Origin: Reyranella soli
Lineage (GTDB): Bacteria > Pseudomonadota > Alphaproteobacteria > Reyranellales > Reyranellaceae
Length of the DNA stretch: 64,000 nucleotides
NCBI RefSeq assembly: GCF_007992495.1
Contig: NZ_BKAJ01000045.1
Coordinates: 1 to 64,000, forward strand
Direction of reading: 5' to 3'
The first letter of the stretch is position 1. Every line of letters begins with the position of its first letter. The notes beneath the pieces were generated by a model that saw only the letters and a list, made by a program, of their open reading frames with translations, searched no databases and had not been told where the DNA came from. The translations under genes and the position numbers were made by a program. This document shows positions 1-9,835 of this stretch, piece by piece.

Positions 1-57
1 AAGGGGGAGAGGAGCATGAAAGGATGTAGTCGATAGCTGTATTCGTTATTTGGCGAA

Positions 58-84
58 TGTCGATTCCAGCCAGCCTCGAACGTC
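58..84 (+). promoter_or_regulatory. Putative ECF42 sigma-factor promoter
   Basis: TGTCGA (58-63) is followed after 17 bases by CGTC (81-84), 43 bases before the DGPF-protein start codon. ECF42 sigma factors are reported to use a -35 TGTCGA and a CG(A/T)C-like -10, from memory of work in Streptomyces. The two genes downstream are a DGPF protein and an ECF42 sigma factor, so positive autoregulation is likely. Only the motif and its spacing are seen. Confidence 0.55.
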
Positions 85-126
85 GATGAGGTGACGGACC
101 TCCGTCACCACCAGAGGAGATCGACA

Positions 127-507
127 ATGACTCAATACATGTTGTTGCTGCACCAGGCCCCGAACTACAACACGGACCTGCCGCGCGAGAAGATGCTGGA
201 GATGACCAAGCGCTACATGGCCTGGGCCGACAGCCTTCGGCAGAAGGGCCGCATGGTCGGCGGCGAGAAGCTCGCCGTGGGCGGCGTGCGCCACATCCGC
301 AGCAAGGACGGCAAGCCCGTCATCACCGACGGCCCTTATGCCGAGGCCAAGGAAGTCCTCGGCGGCTACTTCGTGATCGAGGCCAAGGATGCCAGGGAGG
401 CCGAGGCCATCGCCTTGGAGTGCCCGCATCTTGCGATTTCTCCCAGCAACTGGGTCGAGATCCGGCCGATCGACGACATGAGCCAGGCCCGCGCCGCAGC
501 AAGCTGA
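127..507 (+). CDS. YCII/DGPF-domain protein (ECF42-associated)
   Basis: A 126-residue single-domain YCII-related (DGPF) protein. The family hallmark appears as DGPYAEAKE near residue 70, followed by the GGYFVIEAKDAREAEAIA segment that forms the second half of the ferredoxin-like fold. The ATG at 127 was chosen over an upstream in-frame start because a purine-rich AGAGGAGA (113-120) sits just before it. The sigma-factor gene starts 2 bases after the stop, which is the usual arrangement for ECF42 systems, where DGPF proteins are the conserved targets. The biochemical role of DGPF proteins is not established. Confidence 0.9.
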   Translation: MTQYMLLLHQAPNYNTDLPREKMLEMTKRYMAWADSLRQKGRMVGGEKLAVGGVRHIRSKDGKPVITDGPYAEAKEVLGGYFVIEAKDAREAEAIALECPHLAISPSNWVEIRPIDDMSQARAAAS

Positions 508-509
508 GC

Positions 510-1742
510 ATGCCAAACGAGCGGGGCGTCCAGCGGCTCGTCGATTCGCTGGCCCGCGATTCGACGAGCCGCCTGGTCGCCGCGCTGGCGCGGCGGCTAG
601 GCGCAGGGCGCATCGCCATCGCCGAGGATGCCGTCCAGCACGCGCTCCTGCAGGCGCTGTCGTCCTGGCCCTTCAAGGGCGTGCCTGACAGGCCCGCGGC
701 ATGGCTCGCCACCGTGGCCAGGAACCGGGCCATCGACCTCTTGCGCCACGAGGCGCGCAACGTGTCGCTAAGCGACGATCCGTTGCCCGTCGAACCGCAC
801 GAGGCGCCGGGCGACGGCCACTTCGACCGCGAGCTGAACGACGATGAGCTGGCGCTGCTATTCGCGGTCTGCCATCCGGCCCTGTCGCCCGAGATGCGCG
901 TCACCTTCGCGCTCAAGACCGTGTGCGGTCTCACCGTGCCGCAGATCGCCTCCGGCCTTTTGGCCGAGCCCGCCGCCATCGCCCAGCGCCTGGTGCGGGC
1001 ACCCAAGCAACTGGAAGCCGCCGGCGTGGCCATCGAGCCTCTGCCGCCCGATGCGCTACCGGCGCGCGCCGAGTCGGTGCGCATCGCGCTCTTCCTGATG
1101 TTCAACGAGGGCTACTCGGCCTCCTCCGGTGAGACCCTCGTGCAACCCGAATTCTGCGTCGAGGCGATGCGGCTCGCCCGCGCGCTGGCGCGCCATCCGA
1201 TGACGGCGGGTCCGGCGAGCGATGCACTGGCCGCCCTGCTGACGCTCACGGCCGCCCGCCTGCCGACGCGGGTCGGGCACGACGGCGTGGCCCAGCTCCT
1301 GGAGGACCAGTCGCGCGATCGCTGGAATCCTGGGCTGATCGCGCTCGGCCTCGCCCATCTCGAGCGCTCGGCCGCGGGTGAGGAGATGACGGTGTGGCAC
1401 CTGCGCGCAGAGATCGCGGCCCTGCATGTCATGGCGCCCAGCGCCGCCGAGACGGCATGGGCCCGCATCGTCGCCGTCTACGACCAGTTGCGCGCCATCG
1501 ATCCGTCGCCGGTCGTCGAGCTGGCCCGCGCCGTCGCTGTCGGACGCACCGACGGACCGGCCGCAGGGCTGGCCGCCTTGCCCGAGGCCGACGGCAATCC
1601 GTACGTCCACGCCGCGCGCGGTCAGTTCCTGGCCGAGCTCGGTCGACGCGACGAAGCGCGGATCCATCTTGCTCGCGCGCTCGACCTCGCTCGAACCACG
1701 CCCGAGCGCAGCCTGATGGCGCGACGGCTGGCTGATCTTTGA
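510..1742 (+). CDS. ECF42-type RNA polymerase sigma factor
   Basis: A 410-residue sigma-70 family protein with an N-terminal region 2 (AWLATVARNRAIDLLR, about residues 68-83) and a region 4 helix-turn-helix (GLTVPQIASGLL). A long C-terminal extension carries the family signature segment ALFLMFNEGYSAS and TPR-like helices near the end (ELGRRDEARIHLARALDLA). ECF42 proteins have this extension in place of an anti-sigma factor and it is needed for their activity. The ATG at 510 lies 2 bases after the DGPF stop, so translation is probably coupled. An in-frame start at 420 lies inside the preceding gene and is unlikely. Confidence 0.9.
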   Translation: MPNERGVQRLVDSLARDSTSRLVAALARRLGAGRIAIAEDAVQHALLQALSSWPFKGVPDRPAAWLATVARNRAIDLLRHEARNVSLSDDPLPVEPHEAPGDGHFDRELNDDELALLFAVCHPALSPEMRVTFALKTVCGLTVPQIASGLLAEPAAIAQRLVRAPKQLEAAGVAIEPLPPDALPARAESVRIALFLMFNEGYSASSGETLVQPEFCVEAMRLARALARHPMTAGPASDALAALLTLTAARLPTRVGHDGVAQLLEDQSRDRWNPGLIALGLAHLERSAAGEEMTVWHLRAEIAALHVMAPSAAETAWARIVAVYDQLRAIDPSPVVELARAVAVGRTDGPAAGLAALPEADGNPYVHAARGQFLAELGRRDEARIHLARALDLARTTPERSLMARRLADL

Positions 1743-1821
1743 AGGGAACAAATCGCCCATCGCTGCGTTTGTGCCGCGCGGCCCCTCGTCCGCGGGCCGT
1801 CGTCAGCGCAGGGGTTTTGGG

Positions 1822-1902
1822 ATGTTCGCTTATGCCGTCATTGGGGGCAGCATGGTCGCCCTGTCGCTGATCTCATTCATCGCGGCCGCGATGATGGGCT
1901 GA
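1822..1902 (+). CDS. Possible 26-residue hydrophobic small protein
   Basis: An ATG preceded by AGGGG at about 7 bases opens a short frame encoding MFAYAVIGGS, then a hydrophobic stretch and a stop: one potential membrane helix with almost no soluble part. It lies between the sigma factor and the convergent transporter and overlaps the last 30 bases of the latter on the opposite strand. I do not recognise it. The evidence is only the ribosome-binding site and the hydrophobic composition. Confidence 0.3.
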   Translation: MFAYAVIGGSMVALSLISFIAAAMMG

Positions 1903-2826
1903 CGATGCTGTCTTCCGCACCACGATGAGCCAGGTCGCGGCCACCAGGATCACGGCGGCAGCACTCCATTCGGCGGTAGACAGGTCGGGCGCCGTGACCC
2001 AGCCGAGATACGCTGCCATCGCTTCGAGCGCGATGGCGAAGAACGGCATTGCAGCCAGCGCGATCAGATAGGTCTGAACGCCGGTGCGGTTGATGGTCCA
2101 GAAGCCGAGCCAGGTGCCAGGCGCGCGGAACAGCAGCCCGGCCAGGACGGCGTAAAGCCAGAGTTCGAGGCGGCCGAAAGCGTCACCAGCGCCCGCCCAC
2201 GGCGAGGTGAGTACGCCGGCGAGGCCCAACACCGACCACACGAGGATAAGCGCCAGCGACGCAGCCACCAGGATCTCGCCGGTGAAGCGGCTGCGGGCGC
2301 CAAGATCGTTCAGGCGATTGCGCGGATGGTACGCGATCATCCAGGAGGCGGTGACGGCCATGGCTTCCGACGCGACCAGCCAGCCCAGGCCGCGCCGCGC
2401 CTCGGGTGCCAGGGTCAGCGCAAACGCCACGATGCCGATCGCCAGCAGCGCAAGGCCCGGCCAGTCGCGCCGCGGCGGCGCATTGCGCGTCAACCACCAG
2501 CCGGAGGCCGCGCCGATCAGCACGCTCACCGTCGCCAGAAGCGTGCTCTCGGTGATGGCGAGCCAGACGATCGCGGCCGCTGTCGCGCCGTTGATGGCCA
2601 CGCGCAGGAAGGCGTAGCCGAGGGTCCAGGGCGCCAGAAGCCCGCGCCAGCTCCCGGCAGCGCGCCGGCCGAGCCACAGAATCACCAGGCCGGCGGCCAG
2701 AAGCTGGACCAGGGTGTAGGCCCAGGCATCGAGCCTGGCGCCGCTCACGACGTGGCGCGTCAGCAGGAGATAAAGCGACCAGAGGAGCGAGTTGCCGAGG
2801 CCGAGCGCCAGATTGTGACCGCTCAT
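1873..2826 (-). CDS. DMT-superfamily (EamA-like) membrane transporter
   Basis: A 317-residue very hydrophobic protein with about ten predicted helices in two similar halves, as in the drug/metabolite transporter superfamily. The first half starts at once with a membrane segment (LGNSLLWSLYLLLTR). The second half ends with ILVAATWLIVVRK and a short basic cytoplasmic tail. Substrate unknown. It lies 16 bases downstream of the co-directional methyltransferase gene, so the two probably form a short operon. Confidence 0.75.
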   Translation of the reverse strand: MSGHNLALGLGNSLLWSLYLLLTRHVVSGARLDAWAYTLVQLLAAGLVILWLGRRAAGSWRGLLAPWTLGYAFLRVAINGATAAAIVWLAITESTLLATVSVLIGAASGWWLTRNAPPRRDWPGLALLAIGIVAFALTLAPEARRGLGWLVASEAMAVTASWMIAYHPRNRLNDLGARSRFTGEILVAASLALILVWSVLGLAGVLTSPWAGAGDAFGRLELWLYAVLAGLLFRAPGTWLGFWTINRTGVQTYLIALAAMPFFAIALEAMAAYLGWVTAPDLSTAEWSAAAVILVAATWLIVVRKTASSAHHRGRDE

Positions 2827-2842
2827 AACGTCGTCGGCGGGA

Positions 2843-4093
2843 TCAGGTCCTGAAGCGCAGCAGCAGGTGATTGACGCCGTTCAGCTTGACGTAGAGGTCC
2901 TCGAACTGCGTGTAGAAGTCTTCCCATTGCGGCAGGCCGCCTTGGGCGCCGAGCGCGGTGTAGATCTCGGCCACCGTCTTGCGGCCGTCGATCTGCGAGA
3001 CGATGCGCGGGGCAAGCGACGGCAGCTGGGCGCGCCACGGGAAGCCGTCGAGGTTGGCGATCAGCGGCGTGCCGGGCTGCAGGCCGGCCGCGAGCTTCTG
3101 GGCATCCATCTCGCGCAGGACCGGGATCGCCGAGGTGTCCTCGGGCCGCGCCACCGTGTCGAAGCCCGCGCGCGTGGCATAGAAGACGTGGGTGCGCAGG
3201 TTGCCCGCCAGCCGCTCGGCGAAGGCCGCGCGCTCGACCAAGGGCAATGAGCTCGCCTGGCGCGCGATGATGGGGTCGCTCATGTAGGTCGCGGGCTCGT
3301 AGCGCACCGGCTCGAGGAAGGCGACGACGCGCAGGCCCGACTGCTGTGCCATGGCGCCGATGTCGGGCACGGTGAAGGCGCGGTCGCAGCTGTGCAGCAG
3401 CAGGTCGTAGAGGCCCGCATCGCCGCCGGTGACGTGATCGTTGAGGTAGGGGTTGCGGCGGAACAGGTTGGTGGTTGGCAGGAAGCGGATCAGCCGCTTG
3501 GACATGGCGATCCGATCCTCCAGCGCCATCGACGGCGGCGCCAGGGTGCGCAAGAGCTCCTGCAACGGGTAGACGCCGCTGCGGCCATACTCGCCATAGA
3601 GCATCACGCCCATGCCGCCATCGGGATTGAGCACGCTCGCCAGCGCACGCATGCCGGCGGCGGGGTCGGGCAGGTGGTGCAGCACGCCGGTGCAGTCGAT
3701 GTAGTCGAACTGGCCGATCGCCATCGATGGCAGGTCGAGCAGCGATCCGGTGATGAAGTTGATGTTGCGCAGGCCGCGCGCCTTGGCGCGGGCCTCGCAG
3801 ATCTGGCGCGAGGCGGTCGAGATGTCGAGATAGACGACCTCGCCGGGGCAGCGTCGGTCGACGAGCTGCTGGGCCAGCATGATGCAGGCATCGCCCGTGC
3901 CGCCGCCGGCGACCAGCGCCCGGAAGGGCCGCATGAAATTCAGCCGGCCGGAGTACAGGTAGTGGTTGATCTCGAGGATGTGGCTCGGGGTGCCGGTGAT
4001 CAGGCGGATCGCCTCATCGCGCGGATCGCGCGGCGGATAGGGCAGCGCCTCGTACTGGGCGCGGACTTCATCCATCGGCGAGGGAAGGGTCAT
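2843..4093 (-). CDS. Class I SAM-dependent methyltransferase with C-terminal PqqD-like domain
   Basis: 416 residues. The N-terminal half holds a Rossmann methyltransferase: motif I ALVAGGGTGDAC (about residues 59-70), an acidic strand end VYLDIS, and FDYIDCTGVLHHLPDP as motif IV. The C-terminal about 90 residues contain RIVSQIDGRKTVAEIYTALG, which resembles the small winged-helix PqqD/HTH module found on peptide- and lipid-modifying enzymes. Substrate unknown. MDEVRAQYEALPYPPR near the N-terminus is conserved in this family as far as I recall. A start 18 bases downstream is also possible. It is divergent from the trmH-like gene across 80 bases. Confidence 0.8.
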   Translation of the reverse strand: MTLPSPMDEVRAQYEALPYPPRDPRDEAIRLITGTPSHILEINHYLYSGRLNFMRPFRALVAGGGTGDACIMLAQQLVDRRCPGEVVYLDISTASRQICEARAKARGLRNINFITGSLLDLPSMAIGQFDYIDCTGVLHHLPDPAAGMRALASVLNPDGGMGVMLYGEYGRSGVYPLQELLRTLAPPSMALEDRIAMSKRLIRFLPTTNLFRRNPYLNDHVTGGDAGLYDLLLHSCDRAFTVPDIGAMAQQSGLRVVAFLEPVRYEPATYMSDPIIARQASSLPLVERAAFAERLAGNLRTHVFYATRAGFDTVARPEDTSAIPVLREMDAQKLAAGLQPGTPLIANLDGFPWRAQLPSLAPRIVSQIDGRKTVAEIYTALGAQGGLPQWEDFYTQFEDLYVKLNGVNHLLLRFRT

Positions 4094-4173
4094 TCTGGCC
4101 TTGTTTCACGGCGGGCGCGGCGCTACCCGGGGGAAGCAGCGCCTGCAAAGGATTAACAACAAAAAGACTGGGC

Positions 4174-4737
4174 ATGAAAGGCTATTTCGGCATCGGTGTG
4201 GAAGGCGTGAGCAAGGCCGTGAACGTCGGCACCTTGTTCCGCACCGCCCATGCCTTCGGCGCATCCTTCGTGTTCACGCTGCGCGCCCAGTACAACCGCC
4301 GAGAGGGCGCACACACCGATACTTCCGACACCCCGCGGTCGGTGCCGACCTATAACTTCGCTGACCTGGAGAGCTTCCGCCTGCCGCAGGGCTGCCGCTT
4401 GGTCGGGATCGAGATCACCGACCAGGCGATCGAGCTGCCGAGCTTCCGCCACCCCCGCCAGGCGGCCTACATCCTGGGCGCCGAGCGCGAGGGCCTGTCG
4501 GCCGACGTGCAGTCGATCTGCGACTATGTGGTCAAGATCCCGACCCGGTTCTCGGTCAACCTTGGCGTGGCCGGGGCGCTGATCATGTACGACCGCCAGC
4601 TCAGCCTCGGCCGCCACGCGCCGCGCCCCGTGGCCGAGGGCGGGCCGACAGAGGCCGTGGTGGTGCCGCCGTTCGGCGAGCCGATCTACAAGCGAAAGCA
4701 GCGGATTCGCGCACGCGCGGCGCAGGCCGGTCGATGA
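4174..4737 (+). CDS. TrmH/SpoU-family RNA 2'-O-methyltransferase
   Basis: A 187-residue SPOUT methyltransferase. The three SpoU motifs are visible: NVGTLFRTAHAFGA (motif 1, N and R contact RNA and SAM), YILGAEREGLS (motif 2), and IPTRFSVNLGVAGALIMYDR (motif 3 of the trefoil knot). The C-terminal tail is short and basic ([16 protein letters not shown]). The exact tRNA or rRNA target cannot be told from sequence. The stop overlaps the start of the DUF2585 gene as ATGA, so the two are translationally coupled. Confidence 0.88.
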   Translation: MKGYFGIGVEGVSKAVNVGTLFRTAHAFGASFVFTLRAQYNRREGAHTDTSDTPRSVPTYNFADLESFRLPQGCRLVGIEITDQAIELPSFRHPRQAAYILGAEREGLSADVQSICDYVVKIPTRFSVNLGVAGALIMYDRQLSLGRHAPRPVAEGGPTEAVVVPPFGEPIYKRKQRIRARAAQAGR

Positions 4738-5312
4738 CCGCCAGGATCGCGACGCTCATCGCCGCGCTCACCATCCTCGGCATCATGACGGTCCAGGCTG
4801 TAACGCTGCACCTGATGGGCCGCGTCTGGACCTGCAGCTGCGGCACCGTCCGCTTCTGGGTCGGCGACATCTGGTCGCCCGAGCTGTCCCAGCAGATGTT
4901 CGACTGGTACACGCCCTCGCACATCGTCCACGGCATCCTGTTCTACGGCGTGCTGCATCTCCTGCTGCCGCGCACGCCCGTCCTCGCGCGGCTGGCGATC
5001 GCGGCCGGGATCGAGGGCGCCTGGGAGATCGCCGAGAACTCGCCCTGGGTGATCGAGGCCTACCGCAAGCAGGCGCTGGCCGCCGGCTATACCGGCGACA
5101 GCGTCCTCAATTCGCTGCTGGACATGGTGGCCATGATGACGGGCTTTGCGGTGGCCCGGCTGCTGCCCTGGAAGGCGACGGTCGCCCTCGTCCTGGTGCT
5201 CGAGATCGGTGCCGCCCTGGTGGTCCGCGACAACCTGACCCTCAATATCCTGAATTTCATCCATCGCTTCCCGGCCATCGAGGCCTGGCAGAAGGGCGCC
5301 CAGCAGGGATAG
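4734..5312 (+). CDS. DUF2585 (UPF0314) membrane protein
   Basis: 192 residues with about five hydrophobic segments. Recognisable family blocks are [21 protein letters not shown] near residue 30 and the [11 protein letters not shown] and [17 protein letters not shown] blocks. DUF2585 proteins occur almost only in Alphaproteobacteria and have no known function. Translationally coupled to the trmH-like gene (ATGA overlap); rlmN follows after 40 bases. Confidence 0.9.
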   Translation: MTARIATLIAALTILGIMTVQAVTLHLMGRVWTCSCGTVRFWVGDIWSPELSQQMFDWYTPSHIVHGILFYGVLHLLLPRTPVLARLAIAAGIEGAWEIAENSPWVIEAYRKQALAAGYTGDSVLNSLLDMVAMMTGFAVARLLPWKATVALVLVLEIGAALVVRDNLTLNILNFIHRFPAIEAWQKGAQQG

Positions 5313-5352
5313 CCATTGCGCCGGCCGGCCCGCCCGCCTATCTCCCGGTCCC

Positions 5353-6492
5353 ATGGCCGCCCACTTGCCCACCGAGCCGCTGCAGATCGTCGAGCCATTC
5401 CGCGGCCGCAACGACACGCGCCGCAACCTGCTCGGCCTGTCGCGCGAGGACCTGAAGGCGGCGCTCACCGAGGCCGGGCTGGAACCGTTCCGCGCCCGCC
5501 AGGTCTGGCAGTGGATCTACTGGCACGGCGTGCGCGACTTCGGCCTGATGACCAACATCGCCAAGAAGACGCGCGATCGCCTCAGCGAGCTCTTCGTCGT
5601 CGAGCGGCCCGAGATCGTCACCGAGCAGCGTTCGGTCGACGGCACGCGCAAGTGGCTGCTGCGCTTCCCCGACGGCAACGAGGCCGAGACCGTCTACATC
5701 CCCGAGGAGGATCGCGGCTCGGTGTGCGTGTCGAGCCAGGTCGGCTGCACGCTGACCTGCAGCTTCTGCCACACCGGCACGCAGCCCCTGGTGCGCAACC
5801 TCGCGCCAGCGGAGATCGTCGGCCAGTTCATGGTGGCGCGCGACAGTTATGGCGAATGGCCGACGCCGACCGAGACCACGCGCATGCTCAGCAACATCGT
5901 CATGATGGGCATGGGCGAGCCGCTCTACAATTTCGACAACGTGGCGACGGCGCTCAAGATCGTCATGGACGAACAGGGCATCGCCCTCTCGCGCCGGCGC
6001 ATCACGCTCTCGACCTCGGGTGTCGTGCCGATGATCCCCAAGGTCGGCGACGTGCTCGACGTCAATCTCGCGGTGTCGCTGCATGCGGTGAACGACGCGG
6101 TGCGCGACACGCTGGTGCCGATCAACCGCAAATGGCCGATCGAGGAGCTCCTGGCCGCGTGCGCCGCCTACCCCGGCGCCAGGAACAGCCGGCGCATCAC
6201 CTTCGAGTACGCCATGCTGAAGGGCGTCAACGACAGCGACGCCGATGCGCGCGAGCTGGTGCGCCTCCTGAAGCCGATACACGCCAAGGTGAACCTGATC
6301 CCGTTCAACCCCTGGCCGGGCGCGCCCTACGAGTGCAGCTCCAACAACCGCATGCACCGCTTCGCCGAGATCGTGAACGATGGCGGCCTGAGCGCGCCGA
6401 TCCGCACGCCGCGCGGCCGGGATATCTTCGCCGCCTGCGGCCAGCTCAAGAGTGCGAGTCAGCGCGGGCGGCGTGAGAAGGTGGCGCTGTAA
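5353..6492 (+). CDS. rlmN: 23S rRNA A2503 / tRNA A37 C2-methyltransferase RlmN
   Basis: 379 residues, the usual length for RlmN, a radical SAM enzyme that methylates C2 of A2503 in 23S rRNA. The Fe-S motif is CTLTCSFC in [16 protein letters not shown]. The second catalytic cysteine is in the C-terminal DIFAACGQL block. [12 protein letters not shown] and the [10 protein letters not shown] segment are further family marks. A hairpin-forming repeat follows the stop and probably ends transcription. Confidence 0.97.
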   Translation: MAAHLPTEPLQIVEPFRGRNDTRRNLLGLSREDLKAALTEAGLEPFRARQVWQWIYWHGVRDFGLMTNIAKKTRDRLSELFVVERPEIVTEQRSVDGTRKWLLRFPDGNEAETVYIPEEDRGSVCVSSQVGCTLTCSFCHTGTQPLVRNLAPAEIVGQFMVARDSYGEWPTPTETTRMLSNIVMMGMGEPLYNFDNVATALKIVMDEQGIALSRRRITLSTSGVVPMIPKVGDVLDVNLAVSLHAVNDAVRDTLVPINRKWPIEELLAACAAYPGARNSRRITFEYAMLKGVNDSDADARELVRLLKPIHAKVNLIPFNPWPGAPYECSSNNRMHRFAEIVNDGGLSAPIRTPRGRDIFAACGQLKSASQRGRREKVAL

Positions 6493-6501
6493 CGCGCACC
6501 G

Positions 6502-6572
6502 CTGTCACCCCGAGCGCAGCGAGGGGCCTTTAGGGCTACAGGAAAGGTCCCTCGCTACGCTCGGGATGACAG
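6502..6572. repeat. REP-like inverted repeat, copy 1, between convergent genes
   Basis: A 71-base near-perfect inverted repeat with outer ends CTGTCA/TGACAG and arms containing GAGCGCAGCGAGGG and CCCTCGCTACGCTCGGG around a short GC-poor centre. It separates rlmN from a convergent methyltransferase, so it can act as a bidirectional terminator. The same 71-base layout recurs at 9012-9082. Confidence 0.85.
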
Positions 6573-6580
6573 TATTGGTG

Positions 6581-7606
6581 TTACTTCTTGAGTGCCACGA
6601 CTGTCGACAGGAACGCGCGTTCCTTCGCGACGACTTTCAGGCCCGCCGCTTCGCTCCACGTTTGGAGCCTGCCCTCCGCATACTCGGTGTAATACGGCTC
6701 GTGGAAATAATGCGGGAAGAGGTCGAGCAGGCCGTCCCATCCTGGGTGATCGCCCTTTTGGATCGAATCGACGATCACCACCAGGCCATCGGGCTTCAAC
6801 ACGCGCCTCATCTCGACAAGCGCCTGCGTCCGCACCGTCGCGGGCAGCTCGTGCATCAGGAACGACGACACCACGAGGTCGAGGCTTGCATCGTCGAACG
6901 GCAGCTTCTCGGCTGCGCCCTCGAGTAGTTTCACGCGCGCCGTCCTGCCGATCAGGCGGCGCGCCTCGGCGAGATAAGGCGCGCTGAGGTCGAGGCCTGT
7001 GAACTTCATGCCGGGCCAGGCGTCGTGCAGGAAGGCGAGCAGGCGGCCGGTGCCGCAGCCGACATCGAGTCCTGCCAGCGTGCGCTGGTTGCGGCCGGCC
7101 ATCCATTCGGCGATCGGTTTCAGCGCGCGGCGGCGCATGACGTCGGCGGCGCCGGTGAACAGCACCTCGACCTGGGTGTCGTAGATCGCGGCCGAATGGT
7201 CGCTTAGCCAGCCATCGCTCTGGAAGTGGAAGTTCTGGCGATAGTAGTCGGGCAGCCCGTCGCCCTGCTCGCCGGGCGGCAGCTCGTCGCTATGGCCATG
7301 GCGGCGCGCATCGACGTGCGGCAGGTCGCGGAAGTAGAGGACGCTGCGGCGCAGGAACTCGCCGGGGTCGAAGGAAAGTGGGCGTGGCGTCGGAAACAGC
7401 CCGGCCTTGATGTCCTGCCATTCGCGCTCGAAGACGGCGCGCATGTCCTTGGTCAGCTCGTCGCGCGAGGGCGTGGGGCCGACCGGGAAATCAGGCTTGG
7501 GCATCGGCTTCAGGAGCCGGCGGCCCGCGGCATAGTGGCCGGCATACCAGGCCACGCGCGCGGTCTGGCGCGCGGCATAGGTGAGACGATCTAGGGCAGA
7601 GGCCAT
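6581..7606 (-). CDS. Class I SAM-dependent methyltransferase
   Basis: 341 residues. The methyltransferase domain is in the C-terminal half: [17 protein letters not shown] (motif I), [15 protein letters not shown], and [14 protein letters not shown] (motif IV). The N-terminal about 150 residues are helical, without a motif I know. ATG 7606 was chosen over the in-frame start at 7669 because the extra residues look non-native (arginine-rich) and [17 protein letters not shown] reads as a normal amphipathic start. It is divergent from argG. Substrate unknown. Confidence 0.8.
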   Translation of the reverse strand: MASALDRLTYAARQTARVAWYAGHYAAGRRLLKPMPKPDFPVGPTPSRDELTKDMRAVFEREWQDIKAGLFPTPRPLSFDPGEFLRRSVLYFRDLPHVDARRHGHSDELPPGEQGDGLPDYYRQNFHFQSDGWLSDHSAAIYDTQVEVLFTGAADVMRRRALKPIAEWMAGRNQRTLAGLDVGCGTGRLLAFLHDAWPGMKFTGLDLSAPYLAEARRLIGRTARVKLLEGAAEKLPFDDASLDLVVSSFLMHELPATVRTQALVEMRRVLKPDGLVVIVDSIQKGDHPGWDGLLDLFPHYFHEPYYTEYAEGRLQTWSEAAGLKVVAKERAFLSTVVALKK

Positions 7607-7716
7607 GGTCCGAGTATCTTCCAGGCCATTATAGCGCCTTTGCGGCAAACTTGCCCGCGCGGGCTTCATGGCTATATTCGCGCGCCTTCACCGTTCCGAC
7701 ACGAAAGCCGGCCGCC

Positions 7717-8973
<1,257 letters not shown>

Positions 8974-9011
8974 GGCCGAGATCCTTACAGGATCCGTGGA
9001 TGACGAACCCA

Positions 9012-9082
9012 CTGTCATCCCGAGCGAAGCGAGGGACCTTTAGGGCACCCGGAAAGGTCCCTCGCTTCGCTCGGGATGACAG
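9012..9082. repeat. REP-like inverted repeat, copy 2
   Basis: A 71-base inverted repeat with arms CTGTCATCCCGAGCGAAGCG and its complement. It has the same length and centre (ACCTTTAGGG) as copy 1. It follows argG and precedes the Lgt-like gene, so it probably ends argG transcription. Confidence 0.88.
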
Positions 9083-9109
9083 CGAGGTTGTGGCGCCGTT
9101 CGTGCGTCC

Positions 9110-9835
9110 ATGAGTTATTTCGGTCTGCCGTACATCCACGCCGTCTTCGACGTGCTGGCGTGGGTCGCATCGATGACGGTCTTCGTCCTGACCACGCGTC
9201 ATCTCATTCCCGCTGAGGCGCTGCCTGCCAATCGCGTCACCCATCCCGGCCTCTACGCCGTCACGGCCGGCGCGGGCGCCCTCTGTGGCGCGATGTTCTT
9301 CGGCACGGCCAACGCGCTGCTCTCCGGCCAGCATGCGCTGGGCTTCTCCATGGTCGGCGGCATTGCCGGCGCCATCGCCGCCGTCGAGGCTTTCAAGCGC
9401 TTCACCGGTGTCCAGGGCTCGACCGGCATCGTCTTCGCCGCCCCTTTCGCCGCCACCGTCGCCGTCGGCCGCTGGGGCTGCTTCTTCTCCGGCCTGGCCG
9501 ATTTCACCTACGGCACGCCGACCGGCGTCCCCTGGGCCGTCGATTTCGGCGACGGCATCGGCCGCCACCCCGTGCAGCTCTACGAATCGTTTGCCATGGC
9601 GGCGATGTTCGTCGTGTTGATCCAGCGCTTCGTCGCCCGCGACCGGTTCTGGCTGAAAAACGGCTTCTATCTCACGGTGGGCTGGTACGGCCTGCAGCGC
9701 TTCGTCTGGGAGTTCTTCAAACCCTACGCAACGCTTCTGGGGCCCTTCAACCTCTTCCATTTTGTCTGTCTGGGCCTGGTCCTGTACGCTGCGATGATGA
9801 TCCGCAGCGGGGGCCGAGCATGTACGACGGCGTAG
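9110..9835 (+). CDS. Non-canonical prolipoprotein diacylglyceryl transferase (Lgt)-family membrane protein
   Basis: A 241-residue polytopic membrane protein. It shares with Lgt the block GRWGCFFSGL (residues 120-129) and HPVQLYES (153-160). In bona fide Lgt the signature is G-R-x-G-N-F with a Glu a few residues later; here the Asn is Cys124 and the Glu position is Leu129. The HGG block that carries the essential His reads VGG (82-84). Arg121 is kept. It is therefore a diverged member that may handle a phospholipid or diacylglyceryl group without doing standard lipoprotein lipidation. Its end overlaps the radical SAM gene by 16 bases, so the two are expressed together. Confidence 0.75.
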   Translation: MSYFGLPYIHAVFDVLAWVASMTVFVLTTRHLIPAEALPANRVTHPGLYAVTAGAGALCGAMFFGTANALLSGQHALGFSMVGGIAGAIAAVEAFKRFTGVQGSTGIVFAAPFAATVAVGRWGCFFSGLADFTYGTPTGVPWAVDFGDGIGRHPVQLYESFAMAAMFVVLIQRFVARDRFWLKNGFYLTVGWYGLQRFVWEFFKPYATLLGPFNLFHFVCLGLVLYAAMMIRSGGRACTTA

